Assembly (NCBI GenBank): GCA_019916065.1
Contig: CM034240.1
Location: forward strand, 32,873,149 to 32,937,148
DNA from: Vitellaria paradoxa
Lineage: Eukaryota > Streptophyta > Magnoliopsida > Ericales > Sapotaceae
DNA: 64,000 nucleotides
Direction of reading: 5' to 3'
Shown piece after piece: positions 1 through 12,760 of the stretch (positions within the stretch are counted from its first letter, which is position 1; each line of letters opens with the position of its first letter). The translations under genes and the position numbers were made by a program. The notes beneath the pieces are model-generated. The model ran no database searches and was not told where the DNA came from. It was given only the letters and a program-made list of their open reading frames with translations.

Positions 1-598
1 GTTATATGTAACCATGTCTACGTACATTACTAGGAGTGTGTCCAAACACTCTTAGTAGATATTTTAATTATGATTAAATATTGATTTAATTATATTTAAA
101 ATTTATTTTAAATAAAACATATTTTATGGATTACCATAATTAATTAAAAGCTTTATTTAATTAAGATATTATGTGATTCTATGATATTTAATATCACCCA
201 TAATATTTCTTATTTTTGAATTTTGAAAAGGGAATTAAGAGGAGATAATGATATTTATTTTCTAGGCCATTATTGAGGGATTCTAACATAAATAAGGGGC
301 TATTTTTTTTGCTAGCCAATGAGAATAGAAATCTTTTAGAAGCTGAAACGTTCCTGTTTTCATTAAAAAATGAAACATTTTTCCATTAATTCATTAAAAG
401 GTGAAGCGTTTTGTTTTATATTTAGCCCAAAATATAATAAGGAGAAGACTATCTCTTGAATACCTCTCTTAATATTTCCACAATTTTAGTGCTTCCATAT
501 TGAGTGTACGTGTTCGTAAGCTCTTCCAATGCGCACACGTTCCATTCATGGTGAGGAGATTAGACAAGGAAGATTGAGGCTCAAAGACGGAGGTTGGA
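1..598. other. AT-rich non-coding flank
   Basis: No coding frame, RNA gene or terminal repeat can be supported here. The stretch is AT-rich, with a more mixed part around 480-598. It ends where a TGTAATAACCC-type LTR start appears. It may be decayed transposon, but nothing identifies it. Confidence 0.5.
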
Positions 599-1951
599 TG
601 TAATAACCCAAAAATTTTAAATTTTTAATGTACATATTATTTTATTATATATAAAAAAAATTGTCAAATTCACCAAAAATGGCCCTTTTATCATTGTGCT
701 GGTTAAGTACCTTACATATATATATATATATATGTAGGATGATTGGTTTTAAAAAAAAAAAAAATATTGTGGCCAACATAATATGTTAGCCACGTGAATG
801 CTTTAAGTCTTGGCCACCGAGCAAGTATTACATATATATATGATATATAGTTATGGTTGGCTAGGAAGAGCAAACCGAGAAGGAGAGAGAAAAGAGATAA
901 AAGAGAGAAAAGAAAGAGGGGAGAGAGAAAGGAGAGAGAAAGTGAGGGCTTAAGTTTGGGGATAGCCGGACTTTGGCATTTTCGATGTCGTGATTAGTGG
1001 TAATGTCAGATCGTGGTGATTTGGCCCGAGGTAGGAGATACGAAGAAGAGAAGTTTTAAAATTTTAGGATTTTTTCACTTTTCTTCAGATTTCAGGTAGG
1101 GATTTGATACATTTTAATAAAACAAATGATATGTAGAAATGTTTTGATAAATTTTTATGTGTTTATTTTACATAAACGTGATTAAATTTAAACTACACTG
1201 TGTGAACTCGAGCCGAACTAGAATGCTAGAACATTCTGGCCAAAACTAAGTTGCTGGAGATATATACATAAGGGAATATGCTTGGCATATTCTATGGAAG
1301 TTCCTAAAATTACCTTTCAGCCCCAATATTTTATATAATTATGAATTGACTCCAAAGTTTTAGGAAAAATTTTAGTATTGACCTCAAAAGTGTTGAATAA
1401 TTATATAGTGACCCTAAAAGTTTTGAATAATTACAAAGTGGCCATAAGTTTTTGAATAATTAAGATTTTGCCCCTAAAAAGTTGTGAGAAATTACAATTT
1501 TGCCCCTAGAGTTGTGGGGAATTATAATTTTGCTCATGAAATAATTCTGATATTTTTTATTTTAATGAAAACCTCTAGTTAAAATCTCTTAATATAGAAA
1601 GATTTAATAAAGAGGAATATTTTTTTAAATAAATGAAAAGTGTGTGGTTCAAAAATATTCGGATGATTTTTTCAAATGTAAAACGCCTTATAACAGAGCT
1701 TCATATCATTTGAAAAATATTGATGTAATAATTTTAGAAGATTATGAGTTGTTGTGATATGAATTAGTATGAGACGATATTATTAGTGGATTATGATAAA
1801 AAGTGGACTTGTTACTTACCAAAAAAAAAAGTGGACTTGTTATAAGATGATGAGATAATTTTGATTATGGTAAATTGTTATGATGAGATGATATTGATTG
1901 TGATGGATTGTTTATAATAAATGATTCTAAAGATGACATTAACGATTATGA
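599..1951 (+). mobile_element. Chromovirus-type LTR, 5' part (truncated)
   Basis: The stretch opens with TGTAATAACCC, a usual start for plant chromovirus LTRs. From about 1014 it aligns over roughly 940 bp with 10,011-10,870, sharing the GAGGTRGGAGATA block, the 'gaatatgcttggcatattc' block and the ATGATTCTAAAGATG block. The match stops abruptly at about 1951, where copia-type sequence begins, so the LTR is cut by a later insertion or rearrangement. It contains (AT)n near 717-735. No protein is encoded. Confidence 0.7.
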
Positions 1952-2787
1952 CTCTTAAGGCTAAAATTGTAAATTGGCAAATCCATGATCAAATAGAATT
2001 GTGTGTACTTTAGACTTAGTGTAGGCTAAAACACTAGAGTCCTAAGTTAATTAGAATTCGAAAATGCCTTAGAAAATCAAGTTTTCATAACGGCTGGAAG
2101 TCTTGAAGAGTCCAAACAAGATTCGGAATTGATTCATGCAAGATGTCCGCAAGAAGGCCACTGGTACTCATTGGAAAACCCTAAGAGCTGAATTTAGAGT
2201 TTTGGCCATGCGGGATCGCTGCTCTGAGCCACGGGAAGGCCGCGGGTGCACCCTTCTCGCGAGGTAGGCTTTTCCAGCTTGTTTTGTCTGTTTTGAGCCC
2301 TAGCTGCCTTGGTTTTTCTATATATATCTCTTAGTGTTTTCAAGGTAAAAGAAGACAAAGAGAGAGAGAGAAAATACAATAGTTCGTGAGCCAGAATGTT
2401 CGATGATTCTCTCTATCACTTAGCCATCATGTTTCATCTTCAATCCAAAGGAGTTCGGGTTTGAGTTTGTGAGCGCTGTGGATTCAGCACGCTGTGGATT
2501 TAGCATAGCCACTGAGGAGTCAGTGTTGTGCCTTTAAGGAGTTGAAGGGCTTTCGTTACAGGAGTTGGTGCATCGAGGAGTCGAGCAAACGTCAACAAGA
2601 GTATAGAGTCGAGGAGTCAATCTATAGAGAGTTTGAGTTTGTAACCAACGTTCGTTTATTCTAGTGAAAGTTTTTGGGGTTTCCCTATGTGGGTTTCCTC
2701 GCTTATTCTATACTGCCTTCCATTCTTTTGTATGTGTGATTGATTGATTGATTGGGATCCATAGTAGCATATCTCAAAATTTTTAAT
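1952..2787 (+). mobile_element. Probable SIRE-type Ty1/copia 5' LTR and leader
   Basis: This stretch precedes a copia primer-binding site and gag. It has a TATA-like run at about 2319-2328 (CTATATATATCT), which would suit an LTR promoter. The LTR probably ends with the CA in ATCTCA near 2775. I cannot find a TG start at 1952, so the left edge is uncertain and the LTR may be 5'-truncated. The matching 3' LTR is not in the window. Confidence 0.45.
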
Positions 2788-2799
2788 TGGTATCAGAGC
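2788..2799 (+). other. Primer-binding site, initiator Met-tRNA type
   Basis: The sequence TGGTATCAGAGC is complementary to the 3' end of plant initiator tRNA-Met. It is the usual primer site for minus-strand cDNA synthesis in Ty1/copia elements. It lies 42 bp before the gag start codon. Confidence 0.85.
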
Positions 2800-2841
2800 G
2801 GGTACGTTTTCGAGAACAAAACGTGATCTTGTTATTTTCTG

Positions 2842-4836
2842 ATGGATCCTCCTAGAGAAGGCGGTTCGAGCACGAGATCCTCGTGGTTTGATGGAAACAA
2901 CTATGCATATTGGAAAGTTCGAATGAGAGCTCATCTCATCTCATTAAACGTCAATGTGTGGCTGGCCATTGAAAAAGGTTGGGTAAAACTAACTCACTTG
3001 TGGACAATAAGATGGTTGAAAAGCCTATGGATGTGTGGACTAAGGCTGAATAACAAAAGGCTGAATTGAACTACAAAGCCCTAAGTTCAATTTTTTGTGC
3101 AGTCTCTACCGATGAGTTTTGAAGAATTTCAAGTTGTGAGATTGCCATGGAAGCTTGGAAGATTCTTAAGTTTAACTCATGAAGGCAATTCTACTGTTAA
3201 GAAGTCCAAGCTTCAGAAGATAACCTCAGAGTTTGAAAAATTGAAGATGTCTGAAGACGAACCCTTTGATAGTTTTTATGCAAAGCTTAGCGACATCGTC
3301 AATACAAGCTTTAATCTTAGAGAACCTATTCCAAATCGAAAGGTTGTAAGTAAGATTCTCTGACCTCTTCCTTTGTCTTTTCAAGCTAAGGTCACAAGGA
3401 TAGAGGAAGCTAGGGATGTAGATTCCATGAGGGTAGAAGGTTTAGTTGGCTCCCTGCAGACTTATGAAGCCAACATGATCAAACCAAAGTCTAGAGGAGT
3501 TACCCTAAAAACAGTGAAGGAAGACGAGTCCTCCTCTAGTAATGACAAGTCAATCTTCTCTCCTGAAGAAATTGCTATCTACACCAAGAAAATTAGAAGA
3601 TTCTTCAAAAAGAAAGATAGCAAGCAAGGAAAGACAAAGAAAGATGAGAAAGTCAAAGGAGAGAAAACTTCAGAGAAGAAGAAGAAGGAGAACAAGTCTA
3701 AGGGCGTAAAGTGTTACGAGTGCCAAGGTTATGGTCACATAACTCAAGACTATGGAAACAAGAAGAGTAAAAAGAAGGTTCTCAATGCAACCCTTGATGA
3801 TTCAGATGATCAGTCGAGTACCTCCTCATCTTTAGAAGATTTTCCAGAAAATTATACTGCTTTCATGGTTAGAGCTAGTGCCCCCTCAAATTCAGCGGAG
3901 TCATCCTTTTCGAAGAACAAGAAAGAAGAATTCTCCGAAAGTGAAGTTGAAGAAGATTCAAAGGAGGAAGTAGATGTTGAAGCGGCGTATGAATAGCTGT
4001 ACCAAGACTGTCAAAAGCTCCACAAGCAAAATGAAAAGTTGACAGTGAAGAACAAGATGTTAAAGAGGGAGAGAGATAGTCTAAAAATTGCTCTAGAAGA
4101 ATTGCAAGCTAAATGTGAAGATCTTGAAGCAAACAAGAAAACTCAAGAGGAGTTGATTGTAGCACTTAAGGCCAAGTTGGAACAAAAGGAAAAAGATGTG
4201 AAAGAGGCACATAACAAGCTGCAATCCATGCAACTCAAGATGAATACTGCATCGTCACAACTTGATGACATACTTGAGATGCAAAGGAGCCCGTGTGACA
4301 AAAATGGACTTGGCTACATTAGCACGCAAGTGGACAATCATGAAGCTAAAGCTACCCCTAGTTCCTTAAAGAAAATTGCTCCAAAAATAGTCAAAGCTCC
4401 TCAACCAAAGAAAGGTAATCAGTCAAGAGCTTATTTTCAGAAGCCTAAAGGTATGCCCTTTAACTTGCAACGCAAGTTTGTTCGTATATGTTTTCATTGT
4501 GGTATACCTAGACACACAAGACCACACTGTCACAAATTATTTAGGCTTCCCATATCCTATGTTGACACTAGGAATTCTTTGAGATCTAATTTTCAAGTGT
4601 CAAATAGGTTTAATCCATTAAGGTTTCAAAAGCCATATCTTGATTCTAGACCTTACATGACTTGGCCAATGAGGAAAAACATAAAGAAAAAATTTTCAAA
4701 ACCCATTGGTCCAAAACTCAACGATTCCAAGACTCAAAATGCTCTTTCAAAAATAAGAATTGTTTGGGTTACGAAGAGTGATCTCTATGGCACCCACACC
4801 CCTAAGAATGTTGAAGCAGTGAATCTTAACGTGTAG
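2842..4836 (+). pseudogene. Ty1/copia (SIRE-like) gag, broken
   Basis: Gag forms the retrotransposon nucleocapsid. The start at 2842 gives an N-terminus with the copia-gag hallmark FDGNNYAYWKVRMRA. A UBN2-type gag core follows (KLQKITSEFEKLKMSEDE, about 3220-3260), then a lysine-rich linker. Zinc knuckle 1 at about 3712-3753 (CYECQGYGHITQDY) has its last Cys replaced by Tyr. A coiled coil spans about 4030-4260. Zinc knuckle 2 at about 4489-4534 (CFHCGIPRHTRPHC) is intact, and WVTKSDL lies near the end. The long coiled coil and two knuckles suit the SIRE/Maximus lineage. Lesions include frameshifts between about 2990 and 3180 and in-frame stops at 3361-3363 and 3994-3996, both of which fit C-to-T changes of an Arg and a Gln codon. 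No copia pol follows; the element breaks off after about 4840. Confidence 0.85.
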
Positions 4837-7613
4837 AGGTGAATTATTTTTCATGAACTAGGCTGTGCGTCATTGTTATCGAGACATACCCTTAATATTA
4901 TAATACACTCAAAGCCACTTAACCAAAAAAAAAAAAAAGATTCTCACCACAAACACTTATCTATAAAGTCAAATGTCTTAACACCTAAAAGATTAAGAAC
5001 CAATCACAGTGTCGATATACTTTAGAAGAAAGTCAATTCATAAATGCCAATTCTTAACCCATTAATATTTCTCGATGAAGTAATCACAAGTTGAGATGGA
5101 ACGAATTGAACTAGCCATTCAAGAGATATAACCAGTGTTGAACCAAAGTTAACATCATAGCCACTCTAAATTATCAACAATGCAATTAAACAGCAATAGT
5201 GAAATAGCAATGCCATCAAATTCAAGTAAACAATATAGGAATGAAAGAATTTCCTTTAGTGTAACAACCTTAGCACAAATCGATAGCTAAAATTTCAGGT
5301 GGCCAAGGCAAATGATTATCATCATAATAGTTTAGAAGACTTTCAACTCAAAGGACATTTCGATGTTCTAATGTGCAGGTAGCAATTAAGAATTTAATAA
5401 AACGTGGATTCAGCTATGATCAGTTCCTTTCAAAATTTAGAATTACCAGGATTCATTTTGCAGTATAAGAAGTATAGTAAGTAACGTGGAGCATAACCTT
5501 CCAATATCATTTCTGAGTTACTCACCTTTGTAGAGTTATTCCTCTATTACCATTATCCTCATCCCAAAGAGTCTTGAACTCCCAAACATTCACTGAAAGC
5601 TACTTTAGCAATGTGTAAACTTTTCGGCCTCTAAATTACAACATCGGCCATTTCTTAGGCTTCACTCAAATAATATGGAAGATTTTAAAATCGATAACTT
5701 TCCAATAATCCATTCAATTACTTCACTCTATAGTCAACTTGCCCTACATAAACAAATGCCTTTGGCATCCATATGTTCTAATGCATTCCAAACTATTCTA
5801 CCATTTTACTGACCACAACCAGGCTTCAATACTAACCATCATAACTAATACTAAGTTAGGCACAGGTAAATCCTCTTCATATAATTCCAATCTCTTGATT
5901 GATGTTGTCATCTAATCATTAGGCATCATCACACAACTTAAATTTCCTCGTAACTCTTCACAATATTATAAGCAACCCCTTTTTTCAGATAGAAATAACC
6001 AACATAGAGTTTCGATCAACATATGTCTTAGCTCATAAAGTGCTCTTATTATCATTACCCTACACATCTGTACTCTTTCCTAATTCACTTAATTCAGCAA
6101 GTCTGTTAACTAAGAAATACTAAGTAAGATTGTGCCATAGAATATGGCCTAATAGAAAAACAAAATTGACACCTAATATGGAATCTAGGAGAATCAATCC
6201 AACCCTTGAAAGATTCCTTCTCATTTAACCTCCAATTGACCATCTGAACACGAAATTTCCCCCAATATGCCTAATATCTTTAACTCAAAAGATTATCTCG
6301 TCACAAATCTGAACCACCATATTATTAAATAACCGATTATCACCAATCCATTATAATGATCAATCACCGCTTATCAAGTTGGTGACTTGTCCATCTTAAG
6401 ATTTTAATTACCTACCATTGCCATTTATATAAATAAATCATTCCATAATCACACACCTTTCAGCAATAAAAAGCAACCTTAATAAATCCCTAAATCACAA
6501 CCTTAGGTTCTCTAAGTCTTTCAACACTTACAAATTCTTTATTATATCCACAATTAGGGATGGCCATCTCGGCCGACCCATTCGTACCCTACCCGATCCC
6601 CGCCCTAAACGGGTAGGGGATTCGAGGATTTTTTGGGGATCGGATAGGGTATGGGGACATTTTTTAAAAAAATTTGGGGATCGGGTAGGGTACGGGTATG
6701 AGTCTGTCCCCGCCCCGCACCCTACCCTACCCGTTCCTCGACCCTCCCCATATTCTCATGTATATATATATATTTAATTTTTTAGTATATTTGTTACTAC
6801 AGATCTCTCAGTAAGGTAGGAAATTAAGATTTTGGGTTTATTTATCTATCAGTTTCCTATTAAATTACTTTGTTTTCCAATTTACAAAGAAACTATAAAT
6901 TGAGATAGACCAATTATGAATGTTTATTTACTTTTCCTATCTTGAACCATAGAACCTATTAATATGGTAGAAAAATAGAAACCTAGTAAGTGCTTTCTAA
7001 ATATGTATATATGATATTTTTTGATTTTTTAAATATGCATTAGGATTTTGCTTTATTTTTTTATAAGCTATATTTTAGATTTTTTGTATTTTTATATTTT
7101 TTTCAATTCAAGTACCCGTTTCCCTATGGGGATCTCCATTCCCCGTTTGGATCGGGGATGGGTGGTTAAAATAAATCCCCAATGGGGATCAGGCAGCATA
7201 TGGGGATTGATTTTAGTTTGGGGATCGGATAAGGGGATATGTGTACCCGTCCCGTACTGGCCCCATGCCCATCCCTATCCACAATCGCTCCTAATCATCA
7301 TTAATAATGCCAAATCTATGTTAAAGCATCTTTCAAACTTTGTTTCTAGGTTCAACTAGCCTCAAGTAATTACACCATTTACTCACATATCAACCTTACT
7401 CGTCATAAGCCAGGGATGTTTACTAAATTTTTATGTCTCCAAACATTTCAATCAACATCCCAGTAACAATTAGTTCTAACCATCTCTACTACGAACCCTA
7501 CCACAAAATACTAATAAGTCCGTTCCAAAGAAAATGACTACATGCCAGTTATAGCACATCAACATATAACATGCAATGATGGACTCCCACTGTCCCTTAG
7601 GTATTCTGACCTA
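4837..7613 (-). mobile_element. Degenerate internal region of a minus-strand chromovirus
   Basis: This is inferred from position: it lies inside the primer-binding site and LTR of a minus-strand element (7614-10,010). Next to the primer site, the reverse strand of about 7570-7613 reads like a chromovirus leader (GAATACCTAAGGGACAGTGGGAG). Beyond that I could not read a gag or pol frame on either strand. The left limit against the copia fragment at about 4840 is approximate. A MITE interrupts it at 6555-7277. Confidence 0.4.
6555..7277. mobile_element. hAT-type MITE, 723 bp, with 8-bp target duplication
   Basis: The ends are inverted: TAGGGATGGCCAT at the left and ATGCCCATCCCTA at the right. 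They are flanked on both sides by TCCACAAT (6547-6554 and 7278-7285), a perfect 8-bp duplication as made by hAT transposases. The subterminal parts are rich in GGGGATCGG/CGATCCCC motifs, as in common plant elements of this type, while the centre is AT-rich. No transposase is encoded, so it would depend on an autonomous hAT elsewhere. An open frame at 7048-7359 is incidental. Confidence 0.85.
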
Positions 7614-7626
7614 GTTTCTAATACCA
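7614..7626 (-). other. Primer-binding site of the minus-strand chromovirus
   Basis: On the minus strand the sequence is TGGTATTAGAAAC, three bases inside the LTR end at 7630. It is a mutated version of the initiator Met-tRNA site TGGTATCAGAGC. It fixes the element's orientation: LTR at higher coordinates, coding region at lower ones. Confidence 0.65.
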
Positions 7627-7629
7627 ACC

Positions 7630-10010
7630 TGTCATGCCCTGAGTCTCATAACCCAAGGAGTGAGTGATAAAACACACACATAACATGCACTAACACCACC
7701 ATCCCATGATCAAAGCAACGCAACAACTCCCACTGAGCCATGACATATATTAAGATAACATGAAATTAGCCTCGTCTAGTGTCTTAGGGCCTTTACAACC
7801 AAATCGAATGAGACTCTCAAAATAAAAATATTACAACCTTCAAATAAATATTCAACTTAAGTAACCAAAAACTCTGCTAAGTCTGTAATGGCTCATGCAA
7901 GTGCACTTCTAGTCTGGCCCCATTCCACCTGGTTATTATGCTTTGTTCTTGTAACAAAATCTGTAGGGACGTAAGCACGAGTGCACTTATGCCCACGATG
8001 CTACATACTAACATATATGGTATGTGAACTAGACATGTATGCTTATCATCATACATACATAGATATTTCAACATTTTCTATAAGCTATAAGAAATCATCA
8101 ATATCAATTAGTTTTCAACTTAAGTAAATATTTATCATCATTCAACATTATCATAGTATTATATACAATTCCAATTATTTTTCATTATTGAATTTCCCAA
8201 CATTAAATCCAATCACATTCCATATCCACATTATCACATATTCATTATTCAATCACATAACCACATCCACATTACCACTTATTCATCATTCAATCTCATA
8301 ACCATAGCCACACAAGTCATCGGGGGTTGGGTGCATACACAATATCATCTTTTATGGGTCTAGACCCAATAGAAACGATAAACTAAACACCATTGTTTAG
8401 AATCGCAGTCCTGGGCCATGGGTAGCCAATACACACACCATGTTGTGGGCTACTAACCCACTGGCATGGACACCAAACCTTACGCAAGTTCCGAGACTTT
8501 CAACCCGAGGGTAACCTCAAAACCCTTCCTATTTCTGCACCCCACCACAACCCTCGACACACAATCAATCATTACATCACATTCAATTCTCTTTTACCAC
8601 AAGGTCACATTCATCATTAATGCTTTCTATCAATGTATAACCACATTTCAATTCATCATAAAGCTCATCACATTTTCATTTCTTCCAATTCACTTGTTCA
8701 AAGTTTAATTCATTTATCATCACTTATCAATGAAAGTTCACATTGCGTTGCATGCATTCTCGTATCACAAAGTAAACAATACTTATTAACATTTCAGAGT
8801 ATGAAATACACCTTCAATTCATGTATTTAGTCAAATAAAATATCATGCAAAAACATGGTACTAAACTTTTTATGGACCTAAGGTACAATGTCCAAAAATA
8901 TACTAAGTCAGGAAACTACACTAGCCTTGGTGGGCACCCAACTGCCAATAAGTCGTGCACCCAAGATCTTGGGCGCCCATGTCTTGTGCGCCCAAGAGGG
9001 TGGGTGCCCTACTGATAACACCTTGTGCACTCACAGATTGGCTCATTTCATGCTTTATTTTTTGGGTCTAACATCCTCCACACTTGGAACCTAAATTTGA
9101 CCATGTTTAGGGCAAAATACTTAAAATCTCTTGTTTCTAACATTACCACCAAGCTTATAGGCACCAAAAGAAACCAACAATTTGAGTTTTCATTAACTAT
9201 GGGCCAAGTTATGGATCAAATATCCTTATCTCTCCCTCAACCTATACCTACACATATATGTGCATATAACTCCCTTTTTCTTCCATAAATGAAATCAAAA
9301 CTTGCAATGGTTTCTCAAATGAGGTTCTAATACTTATTACACATCATATATGTAAGAATGTTGCATAAAATCCCTACCTCAAGTTGAATAAAGATGAAGA
9401 ACAAGAGGTGGTCTCTTCCCGATTTCAAGCTCCCAACTTTGATGGATTCAATCACTCCATCCTTTGATCTAAATGACAAACAAATTACATGGATAGGTTC
9501 CTTGAGTGCTCAATTGCATCTTTGCAAAGTTAATTTGATCTTAAATCAAGGCTAGAAGGACTTACCCTCAAGAATTCCACCCGGTTCCTTTGTGTTCTTC
9601 TTCCCGGTTCCTCTCTTCCAACCAAAATTTCTCTCTCTTTCTTACACCATACACACACACATAAATATAATAATTGGTTAATATTTTAATCCCCCACAAT
9701 AATCTCCAGATTTTTCCCTTTCCCTAGCTAGTTATAGATGTGTAGGTGTGAGGGTTCGACCGCACAAGTCAGAACACACCATACCTGTCATTTCTACTAT
9801 AGCTCGGGCGCCCACGTTCTGTGCGCCCAAGGTGCATCCTTCCTACACTCTTGCTAAAATGCCAACTTTTGAATATTTGGCTTATCTCTTTCAAAGTTCT
9901 CAACTCTAAAGTACCATTAATGATCCATACTACTAAATCAACATATCATTGCTTTCAAAATGTACCGAAAACCATATATTCATGTTAACACAAAAATTTA
10001 GGGTATTTCA
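7630..10010 (-). mobile_element. 5' LTR of a minus-strand chromovirus, 2381 bp
   Basis: On the plus strand it starts TGTCATGCCCTGAG and ends GGGTATTTCA, so on its own strand it runs TGAAATACCC...GGGCATGACA. It shares its terminal block (the ACCCAAGGAGTGAGTG region) and the 'gtgctcac' block with the LTRs at 12,761 and 20,158, so all belong to one broad family. It contains TGGGCGCCC-type motifs near 8930-9010 and 9800-9835. It was inserted into another LTR, whose remainder starts at 10,011. Confidence 0.7.
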
Positions 10011-11848
10011 GAGATTTAACCTGAGGTGGGAGATATGAAGAGAGAAGTTTTAAAGTTTTGGGGTTTATTCACTTTTCTTCAAATCTAAGTTAGAGGTTTA
10101 ATGTGTTTTAATTACAATAATGATACGTAGAAATGTTTTGATAAATTTTTATGTGTTTATTTTACATAAATGTGATTAAATTTAAACTATACTGTTTGAA
10201 CTTGGTCTGAACTAGAATGTCAAACATTCTGGCCAAAACTAAGTTGCTGGAGATATATACATAAGTGAATATGCTTGGCATATTCGGTGGAAGTTCCTAA
10301 AATTACCTTCCAACCCCAATAGTTTATATAATTATGAATTGACCCCAAAGTTTAAGAAATTTTAGTTTGACCCCATAATTATTAAAAATTTCATATGGAC
10401 CCCTGACCCTCAAAGTTTTGAATAATTACAAATTGGCCTTTTAGACTTGTGGGGAATTATAATTTTTGCTCATGAAATAATTTTGGCATTTTTGTTTTAG
10501 TGAAAAACTCTAGTCAAAATCTCTTCATATAGAAAGATTTAATAGAGAGGAATATTTTTTTAAATAAATGAAAAGTGTGTGGTTTTTAAATATTTGGATG
10601 ATTTTTTTTAATGTAAAATGCCTTATGAAAGAGTTTTATATTAAATTAAAAATATTAATGTGATAATTGTAGATGATAATGAGTTGTTGTGATATGAATT
10701 TGTATGAGACAATATTATTAGTGGATTATCATAAAATATGGACATATTATAAGTTGATGAGATAATTTTGATTATGGTAAATTGTTATGATGAGATGATA
10801 TTGTTTGTGATGGATTGTTTGTAATAAATGATTCTAAAGATGGCATTAATGATTATGACAATAGTTATGATCAATTGTTATAATGAGATGATGATCTGTG
10901 CGATGGATTGCTTATAATGAAATGTCGTTTATGTTAAATGGTAGTAAAAATAATTATGATAATATTTATGAAAATAGATGATCAAATTAGATTGAGATTT
11001 ATTGTGAATATGGAGATGGAGGATACTAGAAAACAGGAAAGGTACAGAGATTACCTTAGGGTTGAAAAATCCGAAACTTACACAGGGATTGGTGTTCATG
11101 CCACTAGATTAGTAGCCTACAACGTGATGTTTATTTGGCTAATCGTGGCTCGAGGTTTGGCCTCAATGATGATGTATTTGGTTTATCATTTCCATTAGGC
11201 GTTGACACATAAAAGACAATGTTAATGGTACCCACCCCATAAAGGTGAATGTGAATATAATGGCGGATATGACATGATGGTGATAAGATTAATAAGACTA
11301 ATAATCGAAATTACTATTGAGATTTGTGTTGATCTTGAGTATTGATTTTAAATGATGATATATTATGATGAATTATGATTACCAACTAAATTGATGTAAA
11401 TTATTGTTCATGCTATTTTGTTGCATATTATTACGTCATTATTATGTATCGTGGGCACAAGTGGATTTGTGCTCACATATCTATAGACTGTTGCAGGTTG
11501 TGAGACTGAGACTTAAGTTGGCTATTATTAGATTAAGTGATGCATTTCAGTAGTAGATATGTTGTATTTTTATGTAAGTTTAATTGTTCGGGAGAGCAAT
11601 ATTTATTAGGTTTATAGATTTTTCAATTGGATTGTAAATGGCATAAGGCTTAGATTTCTTTATTTATTTGGGATGTAGTTCGAGCAATGATGCCTGGTTC
11701 GATAAGACTTAACTATTTATTTTGTTGTCTTATTGTGGATGTATGCTCCAGGTTGGTTGAATGCTCTGATAAAGGATATAGACATTTTGATGCATATTGT
11801 GTGTGTTTCATTCACTCACTCCTCGGGTCCTGAAACTCAGGGTATGAC
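10011..11848 (+). mobile_element. Chromovirus-type LTR, 3' part
   Basis: The first ~860 bp align with 1014-1951. The rest runs through a GTGGGCACAAGTGG block near 11,450 to a typical LTR end, CAGGGTATGACA, at 11,848. The first ~410 bp of the LTR are missing because the minus-strand element ending at 10,010 lies there. It and 599-1951 could be the two LTRs of one old element, but no target duplication proves this. The open frame at 10,938-11,198 is incidental. Confidence 0.7.
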
Positions 11849-12760
11849 ACCAGAACCATAAACACTATAAAGGTTATATACTAATCCTTGTGAATGATTT
11901 TATTTTTTATTTTTATTATTGCTTTTAGTATTAATGATTAGACAAATGAATCTTGTAATTGGTTTATTCATAAAATCATTTTATGTAATTAAAAAGAGAA
12001 AATATTTGAAATGTGGCCTTGCCAGCCACATGCCTGTTTTTGTTGCGCATTCTCTTTCGAAACCAACAATAAGGTACTAACCTACTAGCACGAAAACCAA
12101 ACCTTGTGCAAGTTTAGAAAATTTCATTATCATCATCATTCACATATCACATCATCATAACAATTTAACATATTTAACAATAACCACACATCATATCATC
12201 TTTTCTTCAATGATATTATTCCATAACATACCATTTCATGTTCCTTCTTCCATGTGTTTCTCTTTCATTCTATTTATTTTATGAAAATTCTTTTTAAATC
12301 CTTCCATATTCAAAATTTGAGGTAAAATACATTTTATTAAACAAAGAAAAAGAAAGAAAATATTAGATTCTAGAGGGAGTCCGTGCGTATGATGGTTAGG
12401 TCTGTGTGCTTGGGGTTCGTCCAGTTACCATAGTTTTGTTGCTTTGTTTCTTAAGTTAATTTTGTTAATTTCACTCTAAATCTCAATTCATTCAATTTAA
12501 AGCCATTTTCTGAAAATCATTTCATTCAGATGTTGCCACAAAGTTAATATAAACTCAATGAAGTAATCAATTTGTGATTTTAACAATTATGGATCAAAAT
12601 ATAAGGTTACTATTCATCATCGTTCATAGACATATACATATATATACGTGTTTATAGCTTGCATGATTTCAACAAAATGCTTTAAAAATTTAGAATAAAC
12701 AAGTAAATATTATCCTAGCATCCTCTACATATCACATATACAAATAAAATGCATTAAATC
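11849..12760. other. Spacer with a decayed LTR relic
   Basis: There is no coding frame. From about 12,070 the sequence resembles the minus-strand LTRs at 8445 and 21,172 (GGTACTAACCTACTAGCACG and ACCAAACCTTG), so about 12,070-12,760 is probably a further decayed LTR fragment. 11,849-12,070 is AT-rich and unidentified. Confidence 0.45.

Noticed and set aside
9025..9288. Small proteins at 8466-9288
   Set aside because: They lie inside a minus-strand LTR and show no family pattern.
599..11848. A single 11-kb LTR element bounded by 599-1951 and 10,011-11,848
   Set aside because: The two pieces are from the same LTR family, but no target duplication or matching internal region was found; the space between holds unrelated elements.
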